Origin: Brevibacillus antibioticus
Lineage (GTDB): Bacteria > Bacillota > Bacilli > Brevibacillales > Brevibacillaceae
Direction: 5' to 3'
Length of the DNA stretch: 52,500 nt
Assembly: GCF_005217615.1 (NCBI RefSeq)
Contig: NZ_SZNK01000001.1
Coordinates: 1 to 52,500, forward strand
Shown here: positions 21,644 through 29,768 of the stretch, in pieces
How the letters are laid out: every line of letters starts with the position of its first letter
Position numbering within the stretch: the first letter of the stretch is position 1
Program-made: the position numbers and the translations under genes
Notes under the pieces: model-generated
What the model was told of the DNA's origin: nothing
Databases searched by the model: none
The model's input: only the letters and a program-made list of their open reading frames with translations

Positions 21644-22342
21644 TTACTCATAGATGTTTCCGCTCGCAAGCTCACTAATTTTTTCTCGATCCTTGATAAT
21701 CAGTGCGCCTTTTTTGCGTTCGATCACGGATGCTGCGCAAAGATTGCGAATAACCCGGTTCAAGTGTCGGTAGCTGGTACCTAACAGCTCGGCAACCTCT
21801 GTCAGCTTCGCCGTCTTTAGCTCCTCAGAAGCAGTCGACCCTGTGTCACTGGACAGCGTGGAGAGCAAATAGCTGGCAAAGCGGTTTTCAACGGGATACA
21901 ACAGGTTTAGGCTGGTTGAGTTCGATGATGTATGTAGCTTGTGACTGATTTTATGTAGAATGAATTGCAAAAAAGGCGGGTGGTTCTGGTAGTTTTCCTG
22001 CAAAACCTTGAAGGGGAGACTGACTACGAGACCTCGATGGACAAATTCAACGGTGTTGCGGACCTCGCATTGTGTGACATACTCGACGTCACCAATAATC
22101 GCGAGTGGATTGTTAAAGCGCAGCAACAAAGATTTTCCGTTAGGAAGCGTCGTGAAAATTTTGATTTTCCCCTTCAAAATGAAGTACATGTGGTGAAGCT
22201 GATCGCCCTTCGAACAGAGGATATCACCCTTCTCAGCCTGATACAGGCGCATTTCATGGAGGGTAATGGCATCAAAAATATCGGGCAAGGGACTATTTTG
22301 CACCAGCGTATGTAAAAGGGTGCGGTCGTGAAGTTCTTTCAT
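21644..22342 (-). CDS. Crp/Fnr family transcriptional regulator (YeiL-like)
   Basis: A 232-residue regulator with an N-terminal cyclic-nucleotide-binding-fold domain (about residues 20-120; EKGDILCSKGDQLHHMYFIL is the typical jelly-roll turn) and a C-terminal winged helix-turn-helix (about 170-225; LTEVAELLGTSYRHLNRVIR is the recognition motif). The four N-terminal cysteines of Fnr-type iron-sulfur sensors are absent; only isolated cysteines occur. It resembles YeiL, which often sits next to YdcZ-type transporters. The ATG has a strong CAGGAGGC upstream. A palindrome between it and the divergent dehydrogenase gene could be its operator. Confidence 0.87.
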   Translation of the reverse strand: MKELHDRTLLHTLVQNSPLPDIFDAITLHEMRLYQAEKGDILCSKGDQLHHMYFILKGKIKIFTTLPNGKSLLLRFNNPLAIIGDVEYVTQCEVRNTVEFVHRGLVVSLPFKVLQENYQNHPPFLQFILHKISHKLHTSSNSTSLNLLYPVENRFASYLLSTLSSDTGSTASEELKTAKLTEVAELLGTSYRHLNRVIRNLCAASVIERKKGALIIKDREKISELASGNIYE

Positions 22343-22410
22343 GTATTAAGCCTCCTGCTCGTGCGCTTGCAGGTTATACCTTCTTTAGTAAAAGGCATTT
22401 GCACGCGAAA

Positions 22411-22432
22411 AAAAAGGACATATGTCCCTTTT
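22411..22432. promoter_or_regulatory. Palindrome in divergent Crp/Fnr - dehydrogenase spacer
   Basis: GGACATATGTCC (22416-22427) is a perfect 12-bp palindrome, extended by A-rich left and T-rich right flanks. It lies about 70 bp from the regulator start and 105 bp from the dehydrogenase start. This is a candidate binding site for the adjacent regulator, which is inference only. Confidence 0.4.
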
Positions 22433-22533
22433 CCCAGTTAAACACAAAAGACGCGTAGCAGGAATATTCGGATAGATTCGAGAAGTACAATTGTCGAGAG
22501 AATAGAAAAGAGAGAAACGAAGGAGTGGGTCAC

Positions 22534-23418
22534 ATGGCTTTACCTGTAAGTGAAAGAATCATTGGATTTGTAGGAACGGGTGTCATGGGGAAAAGCATGG
22601 CAAACCATTTTCTGCAAGCAGGATATACAGTGCTGGTGTACACGCGTACAAAGGAAAAAGCGGCAGATTTGCTGGCAGCCGGCGCGATTTGGAAGGAACA
22701 GGTCAGTGAGCTGGCAAAAGAGGCAAACGTCATCATTACTATGGTCGGCTATCCATCTGATGTCGAGGAAGTGTATCTCGGCGCGGATGGAATTGTGGCA
22801 AATGCGAAGCCGGGCACTTATTTGATCGATATGACGACATCAAAGCCGTCGCTGGCGAAACATATTTATGAGGAAGCCAAAAAGCATGAGCTGTATTCCC
22901 TGGATGCGCCTGTCTCCGGTGGAGATGTTGGGGCACGTGAAGCGCGACTGACCATCATGGTTGGCGGTGATCAGGAAGTATTTGAGGCGATGAAGCCCGT
23001 GTTTACGATCATGGGGACAAACGTCGTGTTGCAGGGGGGACCAGGTGCAGGTCAGCATACCAAAATGTGCAACCAGATTTGCATTGCGACGAACATGATC
23101 GGTGTGTGTGAAGCGATCGCGTATGCGAAAAAAGCAGGTCTGGACCCGGAGAAAGTGCTGACGAGCATTGGAGCGGGTGCGGCAGGCAGCTGGTCGCTGT
23201 CGAATCTGGCGCCGCGCATGATCGCGGGCAACTTCGCCCCTGGCTTTTACGTCAAACATTTTATCAAGGACATGGGAATCGCATTGGAAGCAGCGGAGGA
23301 AATGGGGCTGCTGACACCAGGACTCGCCCTCTCCAAATCGCTCTATGAAGAACTGGCAGCAAACGGCGAGGCTGATAGCGGCACACAAGCTTTGCTCAAA
23401 TGGTTTGAGGGAGAATAA
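22534..23418 (+). CDS. NAD(P)-dependent beta-hydroxyacid dehydrogenase (3-hydroxyisobutyrate dehydrogenase family)
   Basis: A 294-residue oxidoreductase. The N-terminal Rossmann motif is GFVGTGVMGKSMA (about residues 11-23), the substrate-binding signature is DAPVSGGDVGAREA (about 120-133), and the catalytic lysine lies in GAGQHTKMCNQI (about 169-180). The family includes 3-hydroxyisobutyrate, tartronate semialdehyde and glyoxylate/succinic semialdehyde reductases (B. subtilis YkwC-like). ATG 22534 has AAGGAG at the right distance; a GTG nine bases earlier is an alternative. It is a single gene with its own terminator. Confidence 0.92.
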   Translation: MALPVSERIIGFVGTGVMGKSMANHFLQAGYTVLVYTRTKEKAADLLAAGAIWKEQVSELAKEANVIITMVGYPSDVEEVYLGADGIVANAKPGTYLIDMTTSKPSLAKHIYEEAKKHELYSLDAPVSGGDVGAREARLTIMVGGDQEVFEAMKPVFTIMGTNVVLQGGPGAGQHTKMCNQICIATNMIGVCEAIAYAKKAGLDPEKVLTSIGAGAAGSWSLSNLAPRMIAGNFAPGFYVKHFIKDMGIALEAAEEMGLLTPGLALSKSLYEELAANGEADSGTQALLKWFEGE

Positions 23419-23422
23419 AGGA

Positions 23423-23456
23423 AAAAGGAGCCCTTTTCATGAGGGGCTCCTTTTCT
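23423..23456. terminator. Bidirectional terminator
   Basis: AAAAGGAGCCC (23423-23433) pairs with GGGGCTCCTTTT (23443-23454), serving the dehydrogenase and the converging AI-2E family gene. Confidence 0.85.
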
Positions 23457-23467
23457 ATGTCCATCTG

Positions 23468-24520
23468 TCACGTGTTGACTTGTATATCTTTTGGAACGGA
23501 TCTATTTTTGGTAGGGGGCTGTTCCATTTTCTTCACTTCTAAGATGTCCAGCAAGAAAACAAAGGATGGAATCCCAACAATCAGTCCCCATACTCCAAAG
23601 AAATGCTCGGAAAAGATCAGAACGACAAACGTGTAGAAAATCGGCAAGTGAGTCTTCGTCGCCATCAGGCGAGGATTCAACACATATGCCTCAAGCGCAT
23701 GAATCAACATGATGAAAACGAGCAAATAAACAACGGTTGGGATACCACCAACGCTAAAAGCGATGGCACTGAGCGGAATCAATGAGATGGCGACACCTGC
23801 AACCGGAATGAGCCCCAGGATGAAGACCATGATCGCGAGTCCCAATAGATTCGGAAAGCCCATGATCCATAGACCGATGACGGTGAAGGTCGTATTGAAT
23901 AAGGCGATCAACAGCTGTGTTTCGATTACTTTGCCAAAGGTCAGGATGAATTTTTGGCTGAAGTAGGCGATTTCGCTGTATAGCCAGGATAATTTGCTCG
24001 TGCGAAATTGAGCGGTAAACGTAACGACATTGTCTTTGCCGAGCAGGAAAAACAAACTCAGAATAATCGCCAGAAAGACATTGAACCCAACGTTTCTGAC
24101 CACTGCGAGAAAATCAAGGCTGCCTTGAACGATGCCCTTCATATCTAGCTTCCCAACAACAGACATAAGATAGGGGGCAAACTCATTGTTCTGATTTTGA
24201 TGGTATACTTCCTCGATGGAATGGAACAATTGTCCGGTTTGATGAATCAGAGCAGGAATGGCTTTCATCCCACCCACAACGAGTAAGAACGTCAGCAACA
24301 TATAGAGAAAAATGAGAATCAGCTTGGGATGGATCGGTACGACTTTGTGTGTGAGTCGCGTGATGTATTGATGCAGCCGATTCATTAAATAGGTAACTAA
24401 AAAGGTTAGCAAAACCATGTTCAGCATACTTCCCAAGGAGTAAAGCAACAAACAAAACAACGCCAAAATCCCAAATCGTCTTACATCCGGCTTTTGCAAG
24501 GCGGCAGCAAAGAAATTCAT
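23468..24520 (-). CDS. AI-2E family transporter (TqsA/YhhQ-like permease family)
   Basis: A 350-residue membrane protein of the AI-2 exporter-like (PF01594) superfamily. It has the N-terminal pair of helices, a long central extramembrane segment (about residues 100-150), and the conserved C-terminal block: NLLGLAIMVFILGLIPVAG, HALEAYVLNPRLM, FGVWGLIVGIP. Members export autoinducer-2 in E. coli, but Firmicute members such as YtvI have other or unknown roles. The chosen ATG (24520) has GGAAAGGATG upstream; the frame extends 25 codons further without a better start. Confidence 0.88.
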   Translation of the reverse strand: MNFFAAALQKPDVRRFGILALFCLLLYSLGSMLNMVLLTFLVTYLMNRLHQYITRLTHKVVPIHPKLILIFLYMLLTFLLVVGGMKAIPALIHQTGQLFHSIEEVYHQNQNNEFAPYLMSVVGKLDMKGIVQGSLDFLAVVRNVGFNVFLAIILSLFFLLGKDNVVTFTAQFRTSKLSWLYSEIAYFSQKFILTFGKVIETQLLIALFNTTFTVIGLWIMGFPNLLGLAIMVFILGLIPVAGVAISLIPLSAIAFSVGGIPTVVYLLVFIMLIHALEAYVLNPRLMATKTHLPIFYTFVVLIFSEHFFGVWGLIVGIPSFVFLLDILEVKKMEQPPTKNRSVPKDIQVNT

Positions 24521-24723
24521 GGGAACATCCTTTCCAAGTGCTCTTTTCAGCACTCCCATCCGTATACGATGATTATACTGCGTCGGTGTGAACAATTATA
24601 GCACGCTTAAAAGCGAGTGGACGGAAAGAAAAGGTTCCAGTTGTTTGAAAAAGTGCAACGAAACTATTTCGCCCTACGAAGCGTCAAAGGAAGGGAATGT
24701 TTGACAAGGGAGGCCAATCACCA

Positions 24724-27636
24724 ATGAACATAAAAACAAAAACCGCGAGTCTGGTTACCGCGGTCATACTCGGGGCAAGTACGTGGACTTCTTCTGTCCA
24801 TGCGGCTACGTTTTCCCAGATTCAGCCGTATACAACAGACTACAAAATCGGTTTTACGGACGGTAACAAGCTGGTCACACAGGCCATTTATGATGATTTT
24901 GAGCGATCTTCCCAAAACATGATCGTAACAAAGGGCGGTAAAAAAGGAATTCTCGACGCGCGGACAGGGAAAGAAATAACTCCCGCGATTTGGGATTATA
25001 TCGACATTCCGGAGTCCAAAAATATCGCGATTGTTCAAAAAGGCGGCTGGTTCCAATATATCGATTTGAAGACGAACAAGCTATCGACCATGAAGTTTGC
25101 TGGGGCGCATCCGTATTATTTATCCAATGAGCAGGGGACAGCGATTATGTTCTTGGGAAAATCATCGATGGTGATCCATGTAGATGGAAAGGTGCTGATT
25201 CCGCCAGTTGCAGGCAAGCTGACGATGGTACAGCTCGTTGCTCCTGATCAGACGGAAAATAAAGAGGCGGAGAAAAAGCGTTATTTCGTCGCGACTACTC
25301 CCAAAGAGCTCATCATGTACGATCCTGCTTCCGGCAAAAAGCTGTTTGCACTGCCAAAAGCAGAATTGATTCCAAACGAAGGCGGTCCTGACACTGCATA
25401 TCTCAAGGTGCGATCCGGTGGAAAAGAAGGCTTGATTGATCGCAATGGCATGTACGTACTCGAGCCGAAATACAATGCGCTCTATATTTGGAACAATGGA
25501 TACTTTCAGGTGATCGGACCCAAGGGACAAGGGCTGTGGAAGGATGGACGGATGCTGGCAGAGCCCATTTACAATGAAGTCGGGTTCGAGCATAACAATC
25601 CTGATGTGTACTACACGGTTTCTGGAGATGTCATCACGTATTATTCCAGGTCTAAAGGTACGTCGCATCCATTGAAAAAAGGAGCCCAGTACTTGCATGG
25701 CAGCTACGTGTTGGGACAGGACCCGAAAACAAATCTGTACGGTGTCCTCCAAGTCGGGGGAGAGACGGTCATCCCCTTTGCGTATCCGCGGGTAGAAGGT
25801 CCGCCAGCGGCGCGCTTGCTCGTCCGCAGCGATGGGAAAAAGGCGATCCTCCCAGGCTGGGGAAAAGAAGTCAAGGAGCCAGATTTTTGGTTCGACTCGT
25901 ATGTAACGCTGGGCAGCTACAGCATGCTTAGCATAAAGGATGGAAACAAAATCGGACTTTATTCTGAAGATGAAGGCTTGGTCCTGTCTCCTGTTGAGAA
26001 TCGAGTCATTCGCCACGAGGGAGTAACGGGGGAGGTGCTGGTGACAGAGCCGGATGGAAGGGTGCTGCGATACAGCATTAGTGGGAAACAAATAGAAGCT
26101 GGCAATCCCAATCTGTTGTCCGATAATTTGACGAAAAAGTATGAGCCGGGAAAAGGCGAGATGATTGTGGACCGCAAGACGAACCAACCGATCAGCAAGC
26201 TCTACCAATATGTTTATATGGATTCCGATACAAATCTCATCGTTGCAATGGATCGCGATTGGGCGGATCTTTATACCCCTGAGGGCAAGCTGTTGACTAC
26301 GGAGATCAAAGTCGCGGTGTGGAAGTCAGGCAACGACGGACCGCCTCTTACCTTGATCAAAGTTGCTGATTCCGTATACACGATGGGTGTGAGAGCGGGG
26401 AATGTCGGAATGGCGATGATCAAGGTCGATGACGGTCAACTCCAGGCCGTGAGCGATTTTGTGTATCGTGATGCAAACCAAATGATAGTACAAAATCAAA
26501 AGATCGTGATGACAGCACGGTTGGATGGCACGCAGGATGGATGGGCGCAAGAAGGGAACCAGCTCGTAAGCAAGCTCACTAGCGTGAAAGGCTTTCACAC
26601 GGAATCTTATTTTGATCGGGTATTGATTCAATCAGCTACAGGATGGGATGTCTATTCACCACAGTTGCTCCGCTTAAGCACGGGCGATTATCAGTCTATG
26701 AAGTATATGCACGTATATGATCTCAAGACGGGTGCCATTGCCTACCAGGACAAGAAGACGGGATTGTACGGCCTTATGTCGCTGGAAGGAAAGGTGCTGA
26801 CAGCGGCCAAATATGAGGCGATTTTGCCAACAAGCAAAGTATTCCCACAAGTGTGGAGCGAGGCAGACGTTCAGACGCCTTATGTATTCACGACCAAAGA
26901 CCAGTTCGGTTATCTCAGTCAAGGTGGTCAAGAGCAGTTTGCGACAAGATTCCTGACGAAAAAACCAGTGATCTCCTATAGTCCGATCACATTCCAATCG
27001 TTTACGGTCTACTCGGATATGATGCGACAACGCCCGCTTGAGCTGATCGATTTCGGCAAACCGTATAGCTGGCCAGCTGGTGGCAACAGCGAGAGCCATT
27101 TTTTTGCCAATCTGGCGCTTTATTTGAATCTGCCGAAGGATGCAGGCAAGCAGGCGGTACTTGCTGAGCTGGTGTCCAAGGGAATCGTCAAGGCAGATGA
27201 GAACCGCTCTGTTATGAGTGATGAGGATATGTTCCGAGTGGCTTATTTCATGGCGACAGGCAAAACAAGCCAAGCGATGACGACGCCACAGGTGATGGAG
27301 TGGGCACAGAAGCGGGGAATTGTGCCGGTGCGAGAGGGAATGAGCTACTATATGACGATGAATTTGTACGCGGAGTATCAGCACATCTTGATAACAGAGC
27401 TCATGCGTTCCCTAAAAGGAAAAAAAGTACTCAAGCCAAAGGTGTTAACGACGGCTTCACTCAGTGAAGCACAACAGCAAATGCTCGCAACAGCACTGAT
27501 CGTGAATGGAAAGCCGGCCAATCAACTGCGAGTGCCGCTCCCACAAGCCGAGTGGCAAAAAGCCATTGAAGGCTTGGTCAACCAGTACAACAAGCAAGCG
27601 GCTCAATTGTTTGCGGCCTATGAAGCGAAGCTATGA
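24724..27636 (+). CDS. Secreted WG-repeat protein
   Basis: A 970-residue protein with a clean Sec signal peptide (MNIKTKTASLVTAVILG..., cleavage near VHAA, residue 23). It contains multiple WG-type beta-propeller-like repeats, for example GKKGILDARTGKEITPAIWD (about residues 62-81), GKEGLIDRNGMYVLEPKYNA (about 233-252), NLYGVLQVGGETVIPFAYPR (about 337-356) and GLYGLMSLEGKVLTAAKYEA (about 681-700). The last ~180 residues form a separate helical region with two KG/RG-containing units (ELVSKGIVKADENRSVMSDE, EWAQKRGIVPVREGMSYY) that look like degenerate S-layer-homology repeats. Probable function: envelope binding or scaffolding. ATG 24724 has GGGAGGCC upstream. Single gene with its own terminator. 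Confidence 0.82.
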   Translation: MNIKTKTASLVTAVILGASTWTSSVHAATFSQIQPYTTDYKIGFTDGNKLVTQAIYDDFERSSQNMIVTKGGKKGILDARTGKEITPAIWDYIDIPESKNIAIVQKGGWFQYIDLKTNKLSTMKFAGAHPYYLSNEQGTAIMFLGKSSMVIHVDGKVLIPPVAGKLTMVQLVAPDQTENKEAEKKRYFVATTPKELIMYDPASGKKLFALPKAELIPNEGGPDTAYLKVRSGGKEGLIDRNGMYVLEPKYNALYIWNNGYFQVIGPKGQGLWKDGRMLAEPIYNEVGFEHNNPDVYYTVSGDVITYYSRSKGTSHPLKKGAQYLHGSYVLGQDPKTNLYGVLQVGGETVIPFAYPRVEGPPAARLLVRSDGKKAILPGWGKEVKEPDFWFDSYVTLGSYSMLSIKDGNKIGLYSEDEGLVLSPVENRVIRHEGVTGEVLVTEPDGRVLRYSISGKQIEAGNPNLLSDNLTKKYEPGKGEMIVDRKTNQPISKLYQYVYMDSDTNLIVAMDRDWADLYTPEGKLLTTEIKVAVWKSGNDGPPLTLIKVADSVYTMGVRAGNVGMAMIKVDDGQLQAVSDFVYRDANQMIVQNQKIVMTARLDGTQDGWAQEGNQLVSKLTSVKGFHTESYFDRVLIQSATGWDVYSPQLLRLSTGDYQSMKYMHVYDLKTGAIAYQDKKTGLYGLMSLEGKVLTAAKYEAILPTSKVFPQVWSEADVQTPYVFTTKDQFGYLSQGGQEQFATRFLTKKPVISYSPITFQSFTVYSDMMRQRPLELIDFGKPYSWPAGGNSESHFFANLALYLNLPKDAGKQAVLAELVSKGIVKADENRSVMSDEDMFRVAYFMATGKTSQAMTTPQVMEWAQKRGIVPVREGMSYYMTMNLYAEYQHILITELMRSLKGKKVLKPKVLTTASLSEAQQQMLATALIVNGKPANQLRVPLPQAEWQKAIEGLVNQYNKQAAQLFAAYEAKL

Positions 27637-27650
27637 GCAAATAAACATAC

Positions 27651-27679
27651 AGGCGCGGGTATTCAGCCTGCGCCTTTTT
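27651..27679 (+). terminator. Terminator after WG-repeat gene
   Basis: AGGCGCGGG (27651-27659) pairs with CCTGCGCCT (27667-27675), followed by five T. Confidence 0.75.
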
Positions 27680-27687
27680 ACGTACTA

Positions 27688-27876
27688 TTAAAAAAACGGC
27701 CAATATTTTACAATTAACCAATAGAAGGCAGCATGAACGCAAGCCGAGACGGCCAAGGACACAATGAACGAAACAAACGAAATCTGATCGAGCTTGTAAG
27801 CGACAAAGAAAAATATCGTAAAGGCAATAAAGGCGATAAACGTACCTTCTTCCAAATAAGCAACTGTCAAATTCAT
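27688..27876 (-). CDS. Small two-helix membrane protein, unknown
   Basis: A 62-residue hydrophobic protein with two probable membrane segments (about residues 11-29 and 34-56), a short KLDQ turn between them, and a C-terminal KYWPFF. GAGGTGG lies just upstream of ATG 27876; its spacing fits the TTG two codons later even better, so the real start may be that TTG. The family is not recognised. It is divergent from the GNAT gene at 27908. Confidence 0.55.
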   Translation of the reverse strand: MNLTVAYLEEGTFIAFIAFTIFFFVAYKLDQISFVSFIVSLAVSACVHAAFYWLIVKYWPFF

Positions 27877-27907
27877 TCCACCTCGATTCAAGAAAGGATA
27901 CGTACTC

Positions 27908-28405
27908 ATGATGATTACTGTCGAAAAAGTAAGCATACAAGATGCAGCCAGCTTGTTTCAATTTGAAGTGCGCAATCGCGTTTTTTTTGAAAAATCGGTT
28001 CCCAGCAGGGGAGACGCTTACTACCAATATGACCATTTTTTACGAGGTCTGCAAGCCTTGCTCGACGAGCAGGCGCAAGGAATCTCGTTTTTTGGTCTCA
28101 TCAAAAACAGCCAGGGTGACATCTTGGGCAGAATGAATTTGGTAGACATCGAGAAAGACGAAGGAATCGGACATCTCGGTTATCGAGTCGGGGAGGATAC
28201 TGCTGGAAAAGGAGTGGCTTCACAGGCACTGAAGCTCTTTTTAGAGGAGCATGCTCCCCACTTGAATGTCAGAATGATCTGTGCGAAAACAACACCGGAT
28301 AACATCTCTTCGCAAAAAGTGTTGTTGAAAAATGGATTCGAACCCTATGACATGGAGTCGGAAACACCGGATGACTTTCTCCACTATCGCTTGTGCGTTG
28401 TCTAA
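27908..28405 (+). CDS. GNAT family acetyltransferase (RimJ/RimL-like)
   Basis: A 165-residue single-domain acetyltransferase. The beta-bulge strand is LGRMNLVDIEKDEGIGHLGYRV; the acetyl-CoA loop is EDTAGKGVASQALKLF (about residues 95-110, an AGKGxAS variant of Q/RxxGxG/A); the C-terminal NISSQKVLLKNGFEPYD is typical of RimJ/RimL-type N-terminal or small-molecule acetyltransferases. Two ATGs (27908, 27911) are possible, with AAAGGAT upstream. It is related to the GNAT half of the fusion protein at 29769. Substrate unknown. Confidence 0.88.
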   Translation: MMITVEKVSIQDAASLFQFEVRNRVFFEKSVPSRGDAYYQYDHFLRGLQALLDEQAQGISFFGLIKNSQGDILGRMNLVDIEKDEGIGHLGYRVGEDTAGKGVASQALKLFLEEHAPHLNVRMICAKTTPDNISSQKVLLKNGFEPYDMESETPDDFLHYRLCVV

Positions 28406-28438
28406 CATGCTGCTGGTTGAAGGTATGAAGCTACAGCC

Positions 28439-28475
28439 AAAAGTCCCCTGCCTGTAAAAGGTAAGGGGACTTTTA
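28439..28475. terminator. Bidirectional terminator
   Basis: AAAAGTCCCCT pairs with AGGGGACTTTT around a 15-nt loop, between the GNAT gene and the converging thioesterase gene. Confidence 0.85.
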
Positions 28476-28478
28476 GCG

Positions 28479-29012
28479 TTACGGGTTGTTCAGTAATGGC
28501 TCCCACGGACGTCTCGTTCCGAGCATATCCGCGAGATGCTTGTTATTCTTGCGCCTGATTTTTCGTGCCGCAGCACGCTCGTCAGCACCATTGTGCAGGA
28601 ATACTTCTTCTTCCGTCTCAGGAACGATCTTGGGCACGGGGGTAGGTCGCCCATCCTCGCCAATCGCTACAAACGTGAGAAATGATGTGGCACAGACGCA
28701 TCGTACGCCCGTTAGCAAATCCTCCGCAACAATTTTGACGAATACCTCCATCGACGTGTTATGCGTCCATGTGACGAAGGCTTCGAGTGCAACCTCATTG
28801 TCCACCCGGATCGGCTGCAAAAAGTCGACGGAATCTGTCGAGGCGGTCACAACCGGCCCCCGGGCATGCTTCATGGCAGAGATCGATGCAACATCATCGA
28901 TATGCGCCATCAGCTTGCCGCCGAACAGCGTGTTGTGATTATTCGTATCCGGGGGCAGCACATGGCTTGCCTTGAACGTGCGCGACTCCCGAACAAAACG
29001 TTGAATCGTCAT
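28479..29012 (-). CDS. Acyl-CoA thioesterase, hotdog fold (YkhA-like)
   Basis: A 177-residue hotdog-fold thioesterase hydrolysing acyl-CoA to free acid and CoA. Signatures: VLPPDTNNHNTLFGGKLMAHIDDVASISAMKHA (about residues 18-50), carrying the conserved NTLFGG and aspartate, then TASTDSVDFLQPIRV (about 56-70). It matches the YkhA/YciA/BACH family in length and layout; the last ~45 residues are charged. Starts ATG with AAGGGAG upstream. Single gene. Confidence 0.9.
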   Translation of the reverse strand: MTIQRFVRESRTFKASHVLPPDTNNHNTLFGGKLMAHIDDVASISAMKHARGPVVTASTDSVDFLQPIRVDNEVALEAFVTWTHNTSMEVFVKIVAEDLLTGVRCVCATSFLTFVAIGEDGRPTPVPKIVPETEEEVFLHNGADERAAARKIRRKNNKHLADMLGTRRPWEPLLNNP

Positions 29013-29179
29013 AAAGGTAGCTCCCTTCTTTCTTGCAATCAGATTATGAATGATGAAAATCTTCTCTTCTTTTCATTGTTCCACAAAAAAATGGATCTAT
29101 TCTTCTTCAGTGGAGTAAGGCGGCGAATTTTATCAAAGGCTATGGACGGGATAAGGTATGCAAGAGGAGGTTTTCCGGT

Positions 29180-29389
29180 TTGGGGGACTATGTGCAGTAT
29201 TTCAATAATCTTGTCGCTTCGATCAATGATATTCCGAACAAGCTGATGAGCGTTGTATCTGTGATTCATGCACCTATTCAGCATTTGACGAACACATTGA
29301 TTGTCACAAACATCCTGTTGGGTCTACTTGTACTGACCTCCATTGCGAATGTGTATATGCTTTGGCGAAACGGAAAAAAGAGACACTGA
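29180..29389 (+). CDS. Small single-pass membrane protein, unknown
   Basis: A 69-residue protein with one membrane segment near the C-terminus (about residues 40-60, NTLIVTNILLGLLVLTSIAN) and a basic tail RNGKKRH, giving an N-out or peripheral amphipathic N-terminal part. The TTG start at 29180 is decided by an excellent AAGAGGAGG nine bases upstream. No family recognised; no obvious partner genes. Confidence 0.6.
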   Translation: MGDYVQYFNNLVASINDIPNKLMSVVSVIHAPIQHLTNTLIVTNILLGLLVLTSIANVYMLWRNGKKRH

Positions 29390-29523
29390 TGCTGTTGCCA
29401 CGAATGTCATTTCCCGCTATACTTGTGGAGTAGTTTCTGGATAATAATGTAACGGTTGTTGCTACGACCGTCTCTATATCGAAATGGTATGCACGTAAAA
29501 ACAGAGGAAAGGAGGGTATCCAC

Positions 29524-29631
29524 ATGAAAAAAAGATCATTACTGTCTTTGCCAAAAGGAATTGGATACTCCACCGCTGTTTTCTTTGATCTGGCTCAATC
29601 ACGGGAGAAGTATGTCCAAAAACGGATATAG
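29524..29631 (+). CDS. Short ORF (35 codons), possible leader peptide
   Basis: ATG 29524 follows an extremely strong GGAAAGGAGGG ribosome binding site. The 35-codon frame starts MKKRSLLSLPKGIGYS and ends at TAG 29629. It is followed within 50 bp by two tandem terminator-like hairpins and then by the GNAT-RidA gene. This layout would suit a translated leader controlling read-through, or it may be a genuine small basic protein. No stall motif is evident. Confidence 0.4.
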   Translation: MKKRSLLSLPKGIGYSTAVFFDLAQSREKYVQKRI

Positions 29632-29680
29632 CGACCATCCTTTGATGGAGTGGGATTCATCAGGATACAGTGGAAAAACG

Positions 29681-29711
29681 CCACAGGTCGCTTCCTGTGG
29701 TTTTCTTTTTA
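29681..29711 (+). terminator. First of two tandem terminators before GNAT-RidA gene
   Basis: CCACAGG (29681-29687) pairs with CCTGTGG (29694-29700), followed by TTTTCTTTTT. Confidence 0.7.
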
Positions 29712-29714
29712 GGG

Positions 29715-29744
29715 CACCGCAGGATTTCCTGTGGTGTTTTTTTA
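29715..29744 (+). terminator. Second of two tandem terminators before GNAT-RidA gene
   Basis: CACCGCAGG (29715-29723) pairs with CCTGTGGTG (29728-29736) with one G-U pair, followed by seven T. Its sequence is similar to the first hairpin, so the two may be a local duplication. Confidence 0.7.
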
Positions 29745-29768
29745 TTTCGAAAAAGGGAGATGGATTGT

